Source of the DNA: Planctomycetota bacterium
GTDB lineage: Bacteria > Planctomycetota > UBA1135 > UBA2386
Reading direction: 5' to 3'
Assembly: GCA_020425885.1 (NCBI GenBank)
Contig: JAGQRA010000712.1
Span: 1-38,602, forward strand
Length of the DNA stretch: 38,602 nt
The notes under the pieces: model-generated
Told to the model about the DNA's origin: nothing
What the model saw: the letters and a program-made list of their open reading frames with translations, nothing else
The model's database searches: none
In this document: piece by piece, positions 21,239 to 29,692 of the stretch
Position numbering within the stretch: position 1 is the stretch's first letter
Layout: each line of letters opens with the position of its first letter
Position numbers and translations under genes: made by a program

Positions 21239-22332
21239 TGTTCGATCTCGCCACCGGCCACCGCCAGCTCGCGCTCGGCCTCGTCCTCGCCGTCGGCCTG
21301 CTCGCGTTGCAGGGGTCTAGCGTCAGCAACGGCATGGAGCTGTTCGATCATCCGTTCGCTCCCGAGGAGGGCCTCGGCGCGCCCGAGATGAACGCCGACA
21401 GCTGCCGCGCCTGCCACCGCGATCCGGTCATGGGCGGGGCTGGCCCGCTCGAACTCAACGTCACGAGGTTCGGCAACGACGGCGGCGGCTTCGGCGTCTT
21501 CGTCGACCTTCCGGGCGGCCAGCTGCTGAGCAAGTTGCGGCCGCCGCAGACGGCCGGGCGCGAGGAACACCCGCTCGCGCCGATCCCGGCCGATGTCTTC
21601 GAGCAGCGGCAGACGCCGTCGATCCTCGGCGACGGGCTCATCGACGGCATCCCCGACGCCGTCATCCTCGCCAACGAAGATCCGACCGACGCCAACAGCG
21701 ACGGCATCTTCGGCGTCGCGCGCCGCCGCACCATCAACGGCATGGTGGAGATCGGTCGCTTCGGCTGGAAGGCGCAGGTGCCGCGGCTCGCCGATTTCGT
21801 CAACGACGCGATGGGCGGCGAGCTCGGCATGACGACGCCCGACAACGGTCGCCCGTTCGCGATGCTCAGCGACGCCGATGGCATCGCCGACCCGGAGATC
21901 AGCCAGGCCCAGGTCGACGACATCGCCGCGTTCATGGCGCAGCTGCCGGCGCCGGTGCGCGGCGGCTCGACCGATCCGCGCGTGGCCCTTGGCGAGCAGG
22001 TGTTCCAGAACATCGGCTGCGCCGTGTGCCACATTCCGAGCCTGGCCGGGGCGAGCGGCCCGGTGCCGCTCTACTCGAATCTGCTGCTGCACGACGTCAT
22101 GCCGTTCAACTACCGCGGCATGGCCGAGCCAGGCGCCGGCGTCGGCATGTTCCGGACGCCGCCGCTGTGGGGGATCAAGGACACCGCGCCCTACATGCAC
22201 GATGGCCGGGCCGAGGACCTCAAGGCCGCGATCCTGGCCCACAGCGGTGAGGCGGCGACGGTGACGCTCGCCTTCCAGCTGCGGCCGGCGGCCGAGCGCG
22301 AGGCGCTGATCCTGTTCCTCGAAGATCTGTAG
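21238..22332 (+). CDS. Di-haem oxidoreductase family protein (second of a tandem pair)
   Basis: This 364-residue relative of the preceding gene has haem sites CRACH at 56-60 and CAVCH at 261-265. It has the same core motifs: LGDGLIDGIPDAVILANEDPTDANSDGIFG, FGWKAQVPRLADFVNDAMGGELGMT, LLLHDVMPFNYRG and FRTPPLWGIKDTAPYMHDGRA. The N-terminus (LALGLVLAVGLLALQGSS) is a signal peptide or membrane anchor; there is no lipobox. ATG 21238 overlaps the upstream stop by one base; a GTG at 21235 is also possible. The first copy is lipid-anchored and the second is not, so the two may form a hetero-oligomer or an electron-transfer pair at the membrane surface. Confidence 0.92.
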   Translation: MFDLATGHRQLALGLVLAVGLLALQGSSVSNGMELFDHPFAPEEGLGAPEMNADSCRACHRDPVMGGAGPLELNVTRFGNDGGGFGVFVDLPGGQLLSKLRPPQTAGREEHPLAPIPADVFEQRQTPSILGDGLIDGIPDAVILANEDPTDANSDGIFGVARRRTINGMVEIGRFGWKAQVPRLADFVNDAMGGELGMTTPDNGRPFAMLSDADGIADPEISQAQVDDIAAFMAQLPAPVRGGSTDPRVALGEQVFQNIGCAVCHIPSLAGASGPVPLYSNLLLHDVMPFNYRGMAEPGAGVGMFRTPPLWGIKDTAPYMHDGRAEDLKAAILAHSGEAATVTLAFQLRPAAEREALILFLEDL

Positions 22333-22337
22333 TCCTC

Positions 22338-22400
22338 AGGCGCCGCAACGCGGCACAGCGTCGACGACAAACGCGGCATCCAGCGCCGCTGGCGGCGCCT
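22338..22400. terminator. GC-rich inverted repeats between convergent genes
   Basis: AGGCGCCGC (22338-22346) is the exact reverse complement of 22392-22400, and within the same region GCGCCGC (22383-22389) pairs with GCGGCGC (22392-22398) as a tight hairpin. They lie between the convergent ends at 22332 and 22437 and are probably a two-way terminator. There is no T-run. Confidence 0.45.
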
Positions 22401-22436
22401 ATTCGGGAGCCGGCGACCCGGCGCCGGCGCCTGCAC

Positions 22437-24428
22437 TCAGTTGCCGACCACGCCGACCCAGGCGTCCGACACCACGAGGTTGAGCGCGTTCGCGCCGGTG
22501 GCGAGGACCGCGGCCTGGGTGTAGAGCGTCAGGCAGACCATCGACGGGTCGTTGGGGATCGCCGAGGTCCAGGTCGCGACCGTATTCGCCGTCGGCAACA
22601 CGATCGTGCTCAGGCTGTCGACGCGCAGGAAGCAACCGGGCGCGCCGTAGACCGCGCCATCGAGCGGCAGCGGGCCGAACAGCGGCGAGTAGGTGTGGCT
22701 GATCCCGAGGATCAGCACGGCCACGCCTTCGGGAACATGATTCACGTCGAGTCGGTAGGTGGTGCCGAGCCTGGGCAGCGTGCCTACGGTATCGAGCTCG
22801 GGAGTGCCGAGCGGTCCCGGGCAACCGGTGCCGAAGAACCCGGTGCCGGCTTCGCCGGCGACGCTGCATCGCGAGTAGTGGAAGCCGCCGTTCCACAGCC
22901 GCGGGCTGAACACCGCCGGTCCGAGTTCAGAGTCACTCGAACTCCCGGCCCCGTTCGGGTGGATCGTGAGGTCGCTCGAGACGAACGGGCCGGCCGGTCC
23001 GTCGGTATAGGCGATCCCCATGCCGACCGGTCCGCTCAGGAAGACGGCGACGCCGTAGTTGCCGACCGGCAGCTGGAACGCGGTGTCCAGCGCGATGTCG
23101 ACGAGGGTCGGTGGCGAGAAGCCGCCGCCGGTCGAATTGCCGCCGCCCTTGGCGACCCGCCGCCACGCGCTGGCGATACCTTCCTTGCCGGCGAACGAGC
23201 CCTCGGTCAGGTAGACGTTGGCATCGAACTGGCCGGCGATGGCCATCGGGGCTGTGGCGAGCCCGCAGACGCGGATGCCGCCGGTCACGGTGACCGCGAT
23301 GTCGAAGTAGTTGCCGACCGCGTGCGCGCCGGTGAGGCCATTGCCGCCGGCGGTGGCGCCGATCGTCGATGCGCTGGCGAGGAACATCTGGCGCAGCGTC
23401 GTCGCATTGCGGCAGGCGTGCGTGACCGACAGCCTCGTGGTCGCCTCCGTGCAGGACATCGGCGCCTGATAGATCGGGTTCTGCGCCGTCGAATCGACGG
23501 TGCCGTCGTTGTCGAAGTCCCAGGCCCAGGTCGTCGGCACCGGCGTGCTCGTATCGGTGAGCTGCCAGGTGTTCGGCGCCGCGAGCAGGCTCGAGGTGAA
23601 CGAGGCCGTGAGCGGGTCGGTCGTCACCAGCGTGGGCATCAGCTCGGTGACTGGGCTGTTGATCGTGTCGGTCACGGTCAACGACACAGAGAAGTCGCCG
23701 CACGTCGTGAACACATGGGTCGGGTTCTGCGCGGTCGAGTCGACGGTGCCGTCGTTGTCGAAGTCCCAGGCCCAACTCGCGATGCCGGCCGGGTCGTTGG
23801 TCTGGCTGCTGTCGGTGAAGTTGACCGCCAGCGGCGCGGCGCCGGTCGTGACGTCGGCCGTGAAGCCGGCATAGAGACCCGCCGCCGGCTGGATGTCGAC
23901 GAGCACGCGGCCGATCGGCCCCGTCGATGCCGAGCACGGCTGGTTGCCGCCGTTGCTGGCGATGCCCGATTGCGTCAGCAGCCGTTGCAGGATGACGGCA
24001 ATGCCGAGGATGTCGGTCGTGAACGCGCCGTTGCCATACGAGCTGTACGTGGTCGCCGAGCCCGGCGCGTCGGTGCAGCAGCCGAAGATGCCGTAGTACC
24101 TTCCCGCCTGCAGCGCGATGCTGGTGTTGACCTTGGTCCCGGCCGCGACCGAGTTGCTGTAGAAGAGCTGTGCGGTCGGAGTCACCGCCGCCGGGAACAG
24201 CGGTGGCGAGAAGGAGCCGAGGTCGAGGACCTCGACGACCTGGTTCGGCTGGCTCGCCTCGTTGGGCGCCTGCAGACCGGTGATCACGCAGTTGGTCGGG
24301 CAGAAGAAGTAGAAGCCACGGGTCGCGGCGGCGACGTAGGTCGACACGAACGGCGGCATGTTGATCGGCGTCTGCGCCGTGGCCATGGCGGCCAGGCCGA
24401 GGCCCGCGATGAGGAATCCCCGAGGCAT
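22437..24428 (-). CDS. Secreted protein with PKD repeats and Gly-Asn-ending C-terminal domain
   Basis: This 663-residue protein has a signal peptide (RGFLIAGLGLAAMATAQ). Residues about 25-180 form a beta-rich region with paired Cys (FFCPTNC and FGCCTDAPG). One complete PKD domain follows at about 190-270 (FTADVTTGAAPLAVNFTDSS, WAWDFDNDGTVDSTAQNP, THVFTTCGDFSVSLTVTD), then a second, shorter one (about 275-335) with the same WAWDFDNDGTVDSTAQNP string. Residues about 350-500 are an unassigned beta-rich domain. The last 130 residues start with FFGTGCPGPLGTPEL and end DAWVGVVGN, the same domain type as in the proteins at 12418 and 18064. PKD domains mediate protein-protein or carbohydrate contacts outside the cell. 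No enzyme active site is visible. Confidence 0.92.
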   Translation of the reverse strand: MPRGFLIAGLGLAAMATAQTPINMPPFVSTYVAAATRGFYFFCPTNCVITGLQAPNEASQPNQVVEVLDLGSFSPPLFPAAVTPTAQLFYSNSVAAGTKVNTSIALQAGRYYGIFGCCTDAPGSATTYSSYGNGAFTTDILGIAVILQRLLTQSGIASNGGNQPCSASTGPIGRVLVDIQPAAGLYAGFTADVTTGAAPLAVNFTDSSQTNDPAGIASWAWDFDNDGTVDSTAQNPTHVFTTCGDFSVSLTVTDTINSPVTELMPTLVTTDPLTASFTSSLLAAPNTWQLTDTSTPVPTTWAWDFDNDGTVDSTAQNPIYQAPMSCTEATTRLSVTHACRNATTLRQMFLASASTIGATAGGNGLTGAHAVGNYFDIAVTVTGGIRVCGLATAPMAIAGQFDANVYLTEGSFAGKEGIASAWRRVAKGGGNSTGGGFSPPTLVDIALDTAFQLPVGNYGVAVFLSGPVGMGIAYTDGPAGPFVSSDLTIHPNGAGSSSDSELGPAVFSPRLWNGGFHYSRCSVAGEAGTGFFGTGCPGPLGTPELDTVGTLPRLGTTYRLDVNHVPEGVAVLILGISHTYSPLFGPLPLDGAVYGAPGCFLRVDSLSTIVLPTANTVATWTSAIPNDPSMVCLTLYTQAAVLATGANALNLVVSDAWVGVVGN
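23474..23774 (-). repeat. Two near-identical 55-bp copies encoding the PKD core
   Basis: Bases 23474-23528 and 23720-23774 differ at only two of 55 positions, both silent in the encoded string. Synonymous sites have not diverged, which points to recent duplication or gene conversion between the two PKD modules. Confidence 0.8.
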
Positions 24429-24679
24429 GGTGTTCTGCTGGTGCTGTGCGCTGCTGCGCTGAGGTGGCTCGCGCCCGGTGTGGCACCCTCAAGCTATCAG
24501 GGCCGACCCCAGGGGCAAATGGGGCCACGGGCTCCGGCCGCCGTGACAGTTCGGTCCTGATCGGCGCGGCTACGGCCTGCCGCAACTTGCCCGAGTTCGA
24601 AAAGGAAGGGCTTGAGGCGCGCGCGGTTCGCGTCTTACTGTCCGATCCCGGCGCATGCCGCCGGCCCGCAACCTCTGCG

Positions 24680-25033
24680 TTGAGCTACGACCAGACGAAC
24701 ATCTTCGCCCGGATCCTCGATCGGGAGATCCCAGCCGAACTCGTGCACGAGGATGAGCACTGCATCGCCTTCCGCGATGTCAGCCCGCAGGCGCCGACCC
24801 ACCTGCTCGTGATCCCGAGGCGGCCGATCGCCAAGCTCGGGGACGCGGTTGCCGCGGATCAGGCCGTGCTCGGCCACCTGTTGCTGACCGCCGCCGCGTT
24901 GGCGCGGCAGCTCGGGTTTGCCGAGGATGGCTACCGCGTCGTGATCAACAACGGGGCCGGCGCCGGTCAGACCGTCTTCCATCTACACGTCCACGTCCTG
25001 GCCGGGCGCGAGTTCGCCTGGCCGCCCGGTTGA
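24680..25033 (+). CDS. HIT family nucleotide-binding protein
   Basis: This 117-residue protein matches the HINT/PKCI branch of the histidine triad superfamily: IFARILDREIPAELVHEDEHCIAFRDVSPQAPTHLLVIPRRPI at about 8-50, VVINNGAGAGQTVFHLHVHVLAG at about 87-109. The triad is His101, His103 and His105. Such proteins are cytoplasmic nucleoside phosphoramidate hydrolases. No ATG lies at the family start, so TTG 24680 is chosen because it places the first residues (SYDQTNIFARI) as usual; the ribosome binding site is poor. The frame is open to 24446 upstream, with no family similarity there. The gene is divergent from the PKD gene and is followed 40 nt later by the TPR gene. Confidence 0.9.
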   Translation: MSYDQTNIFARILDREIPAELVHEDEHCIAFRDVSPQAPTHLLVIPRRPIAKLGDAVAADQAVLGHLLLTAAALARQLGFAEDGYRVVINNGAGAGQTVFHLHVHVLAGREFAWPPG

Positions 25034-25073
25034 CCTGCTCGGCAACCCGATCCATCGCAGCCCGACGCAGCCG

Positions 25074-26906
25074 ATGAGCGACCCTCTCCGACCGGAAGAC
25101 GACCTGGTGCCCCCCGACGTGATGTTCCTGCCGTTGGCAGCGGCTCCGGACGAGGTGTGGCAGCGCATTGGCATGGTCGATGGCGTCGATCCCGGCCTGC
25201 TGTCGCGGCGGCTGCCGGACTTCGTGCACCAGGTGATCAACCAGGGTGAGGGCGGGCCGACGGCGATGCTCGAACTGCAGACGGACTATGACGAAGGCCC
25301 GGTCCGTTGGATGCGCTTCGCCGAGGTCCCGGAGCGTGACGAGCTGTTCGAACTGGTGCCGGCCGGGCTCGATGTCCGCGCCGTGGTGACCGGCGAGGTC
25401 GCGCCCGTCGAGAACGGGATCCGGGTCGAGTTCTGCGTGTTCCGCAACGAACCCGGCGACGAGTGGGTCAGCCAGCGGGTCGCCGGCACGCTGCCGCTGC
25501 AGGATCCGGTGCCGGGCCTGCTGCGCATGGCGCGCCACCTCGCGCGGGCGTTGGAGCTGCGCTTCGTCGAGCCGGCGAGCGGATTGCTGACCAGCTCGGG
25601 TCGGGCGTTCCTGCACTTCCTCGAAGGCCTCGACAACGCGATGTTGCTCAGCGGTGATCTCGACATCGCCGTGCCCGATGACCGCGAGCAGCTGATCCGG
25701 CCGTTCGCCGAGGCGCTCACGCTCGATCCGGCGTTCGGCCTCGCGCTGCGGGTGGCCAATGCGACGACGACGCTCGCCGTTCATGGCCAGCGCCTCGATC
25801 AGGAGACCGCGCGGCGCTTCCTCGATCGTTGTTTCGCGGCGCAGCCCGGCGATGGCGAGGCCTGCGTGGCGGTGGCCGAGCAGCTCTCCGGCATGGGCGA
25901 TGACCGGCGCGCGCAGGAGTGGCTCGAGCACGCCACGCTGCTCGATCCGCCGCCAGCGCGTGGACTCGAGAACCTCGGCATCCTCAAGGCGCGCGATGGC
26001 GACCTGTCGGCCGCGCGGCGACTGTGGCAACGCGGCCTCGAGATCGATGGTCATCCCGATTTCTTCTCGCACCTGGCTCAGCTCTGCTTCGCCGAACAGC
26101 GCGAAGACGACGCCTGGCAGTTCATCGTGCGTGGGCTGTGGCGCCTGCGCGAGCGCACCCTGCGGGCCGCGGAGTGGGACGACCGCGACCGCAACAAGGT
26201 GGTCCTGCTCGAGTGCCTGCACGCCGTGATGGTGACGCGGACGGCGCCCGAGGCGGTGGCCGGCGCGCTCGATGAGCTGCGCGATCTGTTCTCGGCCGAG
26301 GATCGCGTCAACCTCGGGCTGTGCCTCTACGCCGCCGGTCGCGTGGCGGCCGCCCGCGACGAGCTGGCCGGCGGGCTGCGGGCGGTGGCGCTCGACCTCG
26401 ACGCCCGTGATCGCGCCGTGCGCACGCTGCTGAACATCGCCGTGCCCGGATTCGAGCAGCGGTTCGCCAAGGCCTGCGACACGGCGCAGCGGGCGCGCGA
26501 TCCGCGACCGGCGCTCGAGGAGTTCGCCGCCTGGTACGAGCTGCAGGACGAGTTCTGGCCGGCCTTGTACTTCGGCGGCGTCGCCCGGCGGCGGCTCGGC
26601 GACAGCAACGGTGCGCTCGATCTGTTCGCGGAGGCGCTCGAGCTCTCGCCGGGGCAGGCCGACGTGCTCTACGAGATGGCCGAGCTGTTCGCCTCGAGGC
26701 AGAACTGCAAGCACGCCTTGGAGCTGCTCGACGAGGCTCTGCTCGAACGGCCCCGCGAGGTCCGCTATCACGCCGCCAGGCTCAGGTACCTGCACGCTCT
26801 CGGCCGCCGCGACGAGGCCCTGCAGTGGCTCGATCGGATCGTCGCCGAGGGCGTCTGTGGCGACGAGTTGCAGCGCGCGGCGAAGTTGCTGCGGCGACCG
26901 CGCTGA
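25074..26906 (+). CDS. TPR repeat protein of unknown role
   Basis: The 610-residue protein has an N-terminal beta-rich domain of about 150 residues (VWQRIGMVDGVDPGLLSRRLPDFVHQVINQGEGG, then MLELQTDYDEGPVRWMRFAEVPERDELFELVPAGLDVRAVVTGE) that I do not recognise. It contains no signal peptide. From about 200 onward it is helical with TPR-like pairs, for example at 270-345 (ACVAVAEQLSGMGDDRRAQEWLEHATLLDPPPARGLENLGILKARDGDLSAARRLWQRGLEID) and 505-600 (ALYFGGVARRRLGDSNGALDLFAEALELSPGQADVLYEMAELFASRQNCKHALELLDEALLERP). TPRs suggest a protein-interaction role in the cytoplasm. It follows the HIT gene and ends 16 nt from the convergent protease gene. Confidence 0.85.
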   Translation: MSDPLRPEDDLVPPDVMFLPLAAAPDEVWQRIGMVDGVDPGLLSRRLPDFVHQVINQGEGGPTAMLELQTDYDEGPVRWMRFAEVPERDELFELVPAGLDVRAVVTGEVAPVENGIRVEFCVFRNEPGDEWVSQRVAGTLPLQDPVPGLLRMARHLARALELRFVEPASGLLTSSGRAFLHFLEGLDNAMLLSGDLDIAVPDDREQLIRPFAEALTLDPAFGLALRVANATTTLAVHGQRLDQETARRFLDRCFAAQPGDGEACVAVAEQLSGMGDDRRAQEWLEHATLLDPPPARGLENLGILKARDGDLSAARRLWQRGLEIDGHPDFFSHLAQLCFAEQREDDAWQFIVRGLWRLRERTLRAAEWDDRDRNKVVLLECLHAVMVTRTAPEAVAGALDELRDLFSAEDRVNLGLCLYAAGRVAAARDELAGGLRAVALDLDARDRAVRTLLNIAVPGFEQRFAKACDTAQRARDPRPALEEFAAWYELQDEFWPALYFGGVARRRLGDSNGALDLFAEALELSPGQADVLYEMAELFASRQNCKHALELLDEALLERPREVRYHAARLRYLHALGRRDEALQWLDRIVAEGVCGDELQRAAKLLRRPR

Positions 26907-26922
26907 GGCGTGCCAGCCGCGC

Positions 26923-28098
26923 CTACCTGGGCGGAGCCGCCAGCGCGCTGATGTCGACGGGGTCGACCTCGTTGCTCGTCAGCAGGTGCGACAGCTTCTC
27001 GTCGGCGAGCCAGTCGTAGACCAGCGCGATCGGCGTGCACAGTCCCATGTGCGGCACCACGACCGGGTTGCCCTTGCCGTGGGTGTAGATCTTGGAGAAC
27101 ACGCCGATCAGCTGATGGGTGTCGTCGAGGTAGATGCCGCCACCGCTGTTGCCGAAGTAGGTCGGCGCGTTGATCATCCAGTAGTTGGAGCCGTTGAGTT
27201 CGTTCTTCAGCGAGCTGATCTCGCCGTGGCTCGGCACCGGGTCGTTGCCCAGCGGGCAGCCGACCGCGCACACCGGCTGCCAGACGACGACCCGATCGAG
27301 CGCCGACCTGGGCAGCACATTGGCGACGTTGGGCAGCTTGCGGTCGGTGGTCAGGCGAATCAGCGCGGTGTCGATCTCGGGCTTGCTCGCGACCATGTGC
27401 CCCTTCACGACGAGCTTGCCATCGGGCAGGTAGATCGTGACATCGAGGCCCTCGCGCTTGGCTCGCGGGGTATCGGCGAGGATGTTGCGCACGACGTGAT
27501 GGCTCGTCAGCACGTAGCTCTCGACCTGCTTCGACTCCGGGTTGACGTCGGAGAACACCAGCGTCCCCGAGCCGACGGTGTCGTCGCCGTTGAGCTGCAC
27601 CGTCGGCAGCAGCATGGTTCGGGTCAGCAGGCTCGGGTCGCGGTGGATGTGGCTGGCGAGTCGCGAGATCGAGTTCTGGGTCCGCGACAGCCGCAGGGCG
27701 GCGTCCTGCTCCTTGCTGCGGACCTCCTTGATGTAGGCGTCGACGAGTTCCTTGGTGCGCTCGAAGTCGGTCGACATCTGGCTGCGGAACACCGCGACCT
27801 CGTCCTTGGCGCGGCGCAGCTCGGTCTCGAGGTCCATGGCCTGATTGGAGCCGGCCGTCGCCGTTTCGAGTTCGGTCTCGAGCCGCTTCATCCGCGCCTC
27901 GGTCGCACGCAGGATCTCATCCCTGACATCCTGCATGCCTTCGCGATCGCCGATGATCTCGGTGACGGTGTCGAGCTTGCGTTCGAGCACCGCGACGTCC
28001 CGCTGATGAACTTCCAGGCGGGCGATCTGATGGTGGAAGGAGACCATCAGGACCACGGCCGCAAGGCCACAGAATGCTTCGACCAAAGTGCGCTTCAT
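26923..28098 (-). CDS. Membrane-anchored coiled-coil trypsin-like serine protease
   Basis: This 391-residue protein has one N-terminal membrane segment (residues about 5-21), then about 130 residues of charged helical coiled coil (22-155), then a chymotrypsin-fold protease domain (about 160-370). The catalytic triad is visible: His201 in TSHHVV, Asp243 in EIDTALIRL and Ser318 in GNSGGGIY. There is no PDZ domain, unlike DegP/DegS. A short C-terminal stretch (SNEVDPVDISALAAPPR) follows. The protein is likely held in the membrane, with the protease on the periplasmic side and oligomerised by the coiled coil. The ATG at 28098 is supported by the hydrophobic start. It is divergent from ribBA with 300 nt between them. 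Confidence 0.9.
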   Translation of the reverse strand: MKRTLVEAFCGLAAVVLMVSFHHQIARLEVHQRDVAVLERKLDTVTEIIGDREGMQDVRDEILRATEARMKRLETELETATAGSNQAMDLETELRRAKDEVAVFRSQMSTDFERTKELVDAYIKEVRSKEQDAALRLSRTQNSISRLASHIHRDPSLLTRTMLLPTVQLNGDDTVGSGTLVFSDVNPESKQVESYVLTSHHVVRNILADTPRAKREGLDVTIYLPDGKLVVKGHMVASKPEIDTALIRLTTDRKLPNVANVLPRSALDRVVVWQPVCAVGCPLGNDPVPSHGEISSLKNELNGSNYWMINAPTYFGNSGGGIYLDDTHQLIGVFSKIYTHGKGNPVVVPHMGLCTPIALVYDWLADEKLSHLLTSNEVDPVDISALAAPPR

Positions 28099-28398
28099 TG
28101 CGTCTCTCTTCCACTCCCCAGAGTTGCGTTTCCCCGTTGCAGGAAAGGGCTTCGGCGAGCTGGCCAGAGGCTCTGAAGCAAAACCCCGACGACCGTCGCG
28201 CGATGCTGCAACGACCCCGTGTGGCGGCGGGTTTCGCGACGAAGGGAACCGGGCTGCGGCCTCGGATTGCCGAGAGAATCGGCATCCGGCCCGCGCCCTG
28301 TCGCATTCCTCGCCATTGCCGAGGCCGGTCGCCCGCGCTCGGCATGGCTCCCCGAGGCCGGGCAGACTACACTGCTGGGCCCCTTACTCCGGAGTTGC
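28099..28398. promoter_or_regulatory. Divergent intergenic region upstream of ribBA with several inverted repeats
   Basis: No gene is seen. On the plus strand CGTTGCAG (28135-28142) pairs with CTGCAACG (28206-28213). CTCGG-ATTG-CCGAG occupies 28261-28274. GCCATTGCCGAG (28312-28323) pairs with CTCGGCATGGC (28338-28348) with one bulged T, ending about 50 nt before the ribBA start. The conserved boxes of the FMN riboswitch are absent. GGAG at 28391 serves as the ribosome binding site of ribBA. Confidence 0.45.
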
Positions 28399-29640
28399 AT
28401 GACGTTTGCGCCGATCCCCGAACTGCTGAGTGAACTCGAAGCCGGACGCCCGATCGTCCTGGTCGATGACCCCGACCGCGAGAACGAGGGCGACCTTTGC
28501 TTCGCCGCCGAGAAGTGCACCCCCGAGCTCGTCGCCATGATGTCCCGCGAGGCCTGCGGCCTGATCTGCCTCGCGCTCGACGGGTCGATCTGCGAGCAGC
28601 TGCAGTTGCCGATGATGGTGGCCGAGAACCGGGCCCGCCTGGGCACTGCTTTCACGGTCAGCATCGAGGCGGCGGAGGGGGTCACCACGGGAATCTCGGC
28701 GAAGGACCGTTCGCGCACGATCCTGGCGGCCTCCCATCCCGATGCGCGGCCGCAGGACCTGGTCTCGCCGGGACACATCTTTCCGCTGCGCGCCAAGCAG
28801 GGTGGTGTGCTCGTACGCGCGGGGCAGACCGAGGGCATGGTCGATCTCTGTCGGCTGGCCGGGCTGCGGCCGGCGGGCGTGATCTGCGAGATCACCAAGG
28901 AGGACGGTGAGATGGCGCGGGTGCCGGACCTGGAGCGGTTCTGCGCCAAGCACGGCCTCAAGATGGGTTGCATCGCCGACCTGGTCGAATACCGCCGCCG
29001 CCGCGAACGCATCATCGAGCGCGTCGCCGTCGCCAAGATGCCGACCGAGGTCGGCTACTTCGACTGTCACACCTACATCGGCAAGGTCGATGGGCGCACG
29101 CACATGGCGCTCACGGTGGGAATCGAGAACGCCGGCAAGGACGGTCGCTTCCCGCCGATCGAGAAGCCGGTTCTGGTCCGCGTCCACTCGCAGTGCATGA
29201 CCGGGGATGTCCTCGGCTCACTGCGCTGCGACTGCGGACCGCAGCTGCGCGAGGCCATGCGGCAGGTGCAGGCCGAGGGGCACGGCATCGTGCTCTACAT
29301 CAGCCAGGAGGGCCGCGGCATCGGTCTGGCCAACAAACTCCGCGCCTACGCCTTGCAGGACCAGGGCATGGATACGGTCGAAGCCAACGTTCACCTCGGG
29401 TTCCGCGCCGACGAGCGCGAGTTCGGGACGGGCAGCCAGATCCTGCACGACCTCGGTTGCCGGCGCCTGCGGCTCTTGACCAACAACCCGCGCAAACTGG
29501 CAGGTCTGCACGGCTACGGACTCGAGGTCGTCGAGCAGGTGCCGCTCCGGATCGAGCCGAACCCGCACAACCAACGGTATCTCGATACCAAGCGGGAGAA
29601 GCTCGGGCACCTGTTCGAGGCGCCGCGCCAGGATCCCTGA
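28399..29640 (+). CDS. ribBA: Bifunctional 3,4-dihydroxy-2-butanone 4-phosphate synthase / GTP cyclohydrolase II
   Basis: This 413-residue protein is the standard fusion. The RibB half (about 1-205) shows DDPDRENEGD at 23-32, the acidic loop that binds metal and ribulose 5-phosphate, with SREACGLICLAL and DLVSPGHIFPLRAKQGGVLVRAGQTEGMVDL. The RibA half (about 210-405) has the zinc ligands Cys266, Cys277 and Cys279 (SQCMTGDVLGSLRCDC), YISQEGRGIGLANKLRAY, and RLLTNNPRKLAGLHGYGLEV. The two enzymes make the two precursors of riboflavin: the four-carbon unit and the pyrimidine from GTP. ATG 28399 has GGAG just upstream. A short final stretch after NQRYLDTKREKLGHL completes the protein. It is followed 52 nt later by an ECF sigma gene. 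Confidence 0.97.
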   Translation: MTFAPIPELLSELEAGRPIVLVDDPDRENEGDLCFAAEKCTPELVAMMSREACGLICLALDGSICEQLQLPMMVAENRARLGTAFTVSIEAAEGVTTGISAKDRSRTILAASHPDARPQDLVSPGHIFPLRAKQGGVLVRAGQTEGMVDLCRLAGLRPAGVICEITKEDGEMARVPDLERFCAKHGLKMGCIADLVEYRRRRERIIERVAVAKMPTEVGYFDCHTYIGKVDGRTHMALTVGIENAGKDGRFPPIEKPVLVRVHSQCMTGDVLGSLRCDCGPQLREAMRQVQAEGHGIVLYISQEGRGIGLANKLRAYALQDQGMDTVEANVHLGFRADEREFGTGSQILHDLGCRRLRLLTNNPRKLAGLHGYGLEVVEQVPLRIEPNPHNQRYLDTKREKLGHLFEAPRQDP

Positions 29641-29692
29641 TGGTTTCGCGGCCCGGCGGGAAGAAACTCCTGCCCATCCCTTCGAAGGCTGG

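Noticed and set aside
22695..26795. Long open frames opposite the PKD gene (22695-24560, plus) and the TPR gene (24945-26795, minus)
   Set aside because: Both are antisense to genes with clear domain structure and show no motifs of their own.
28099..28398. FMN riboswitch upstream of ribBA
   Set aside because: The conserved aptamer segments (such as the AGGG-x-GGGTGAAATTCCC-like start) are not found. CCGGAG before the start codon is a chance match and ribosome binding site.
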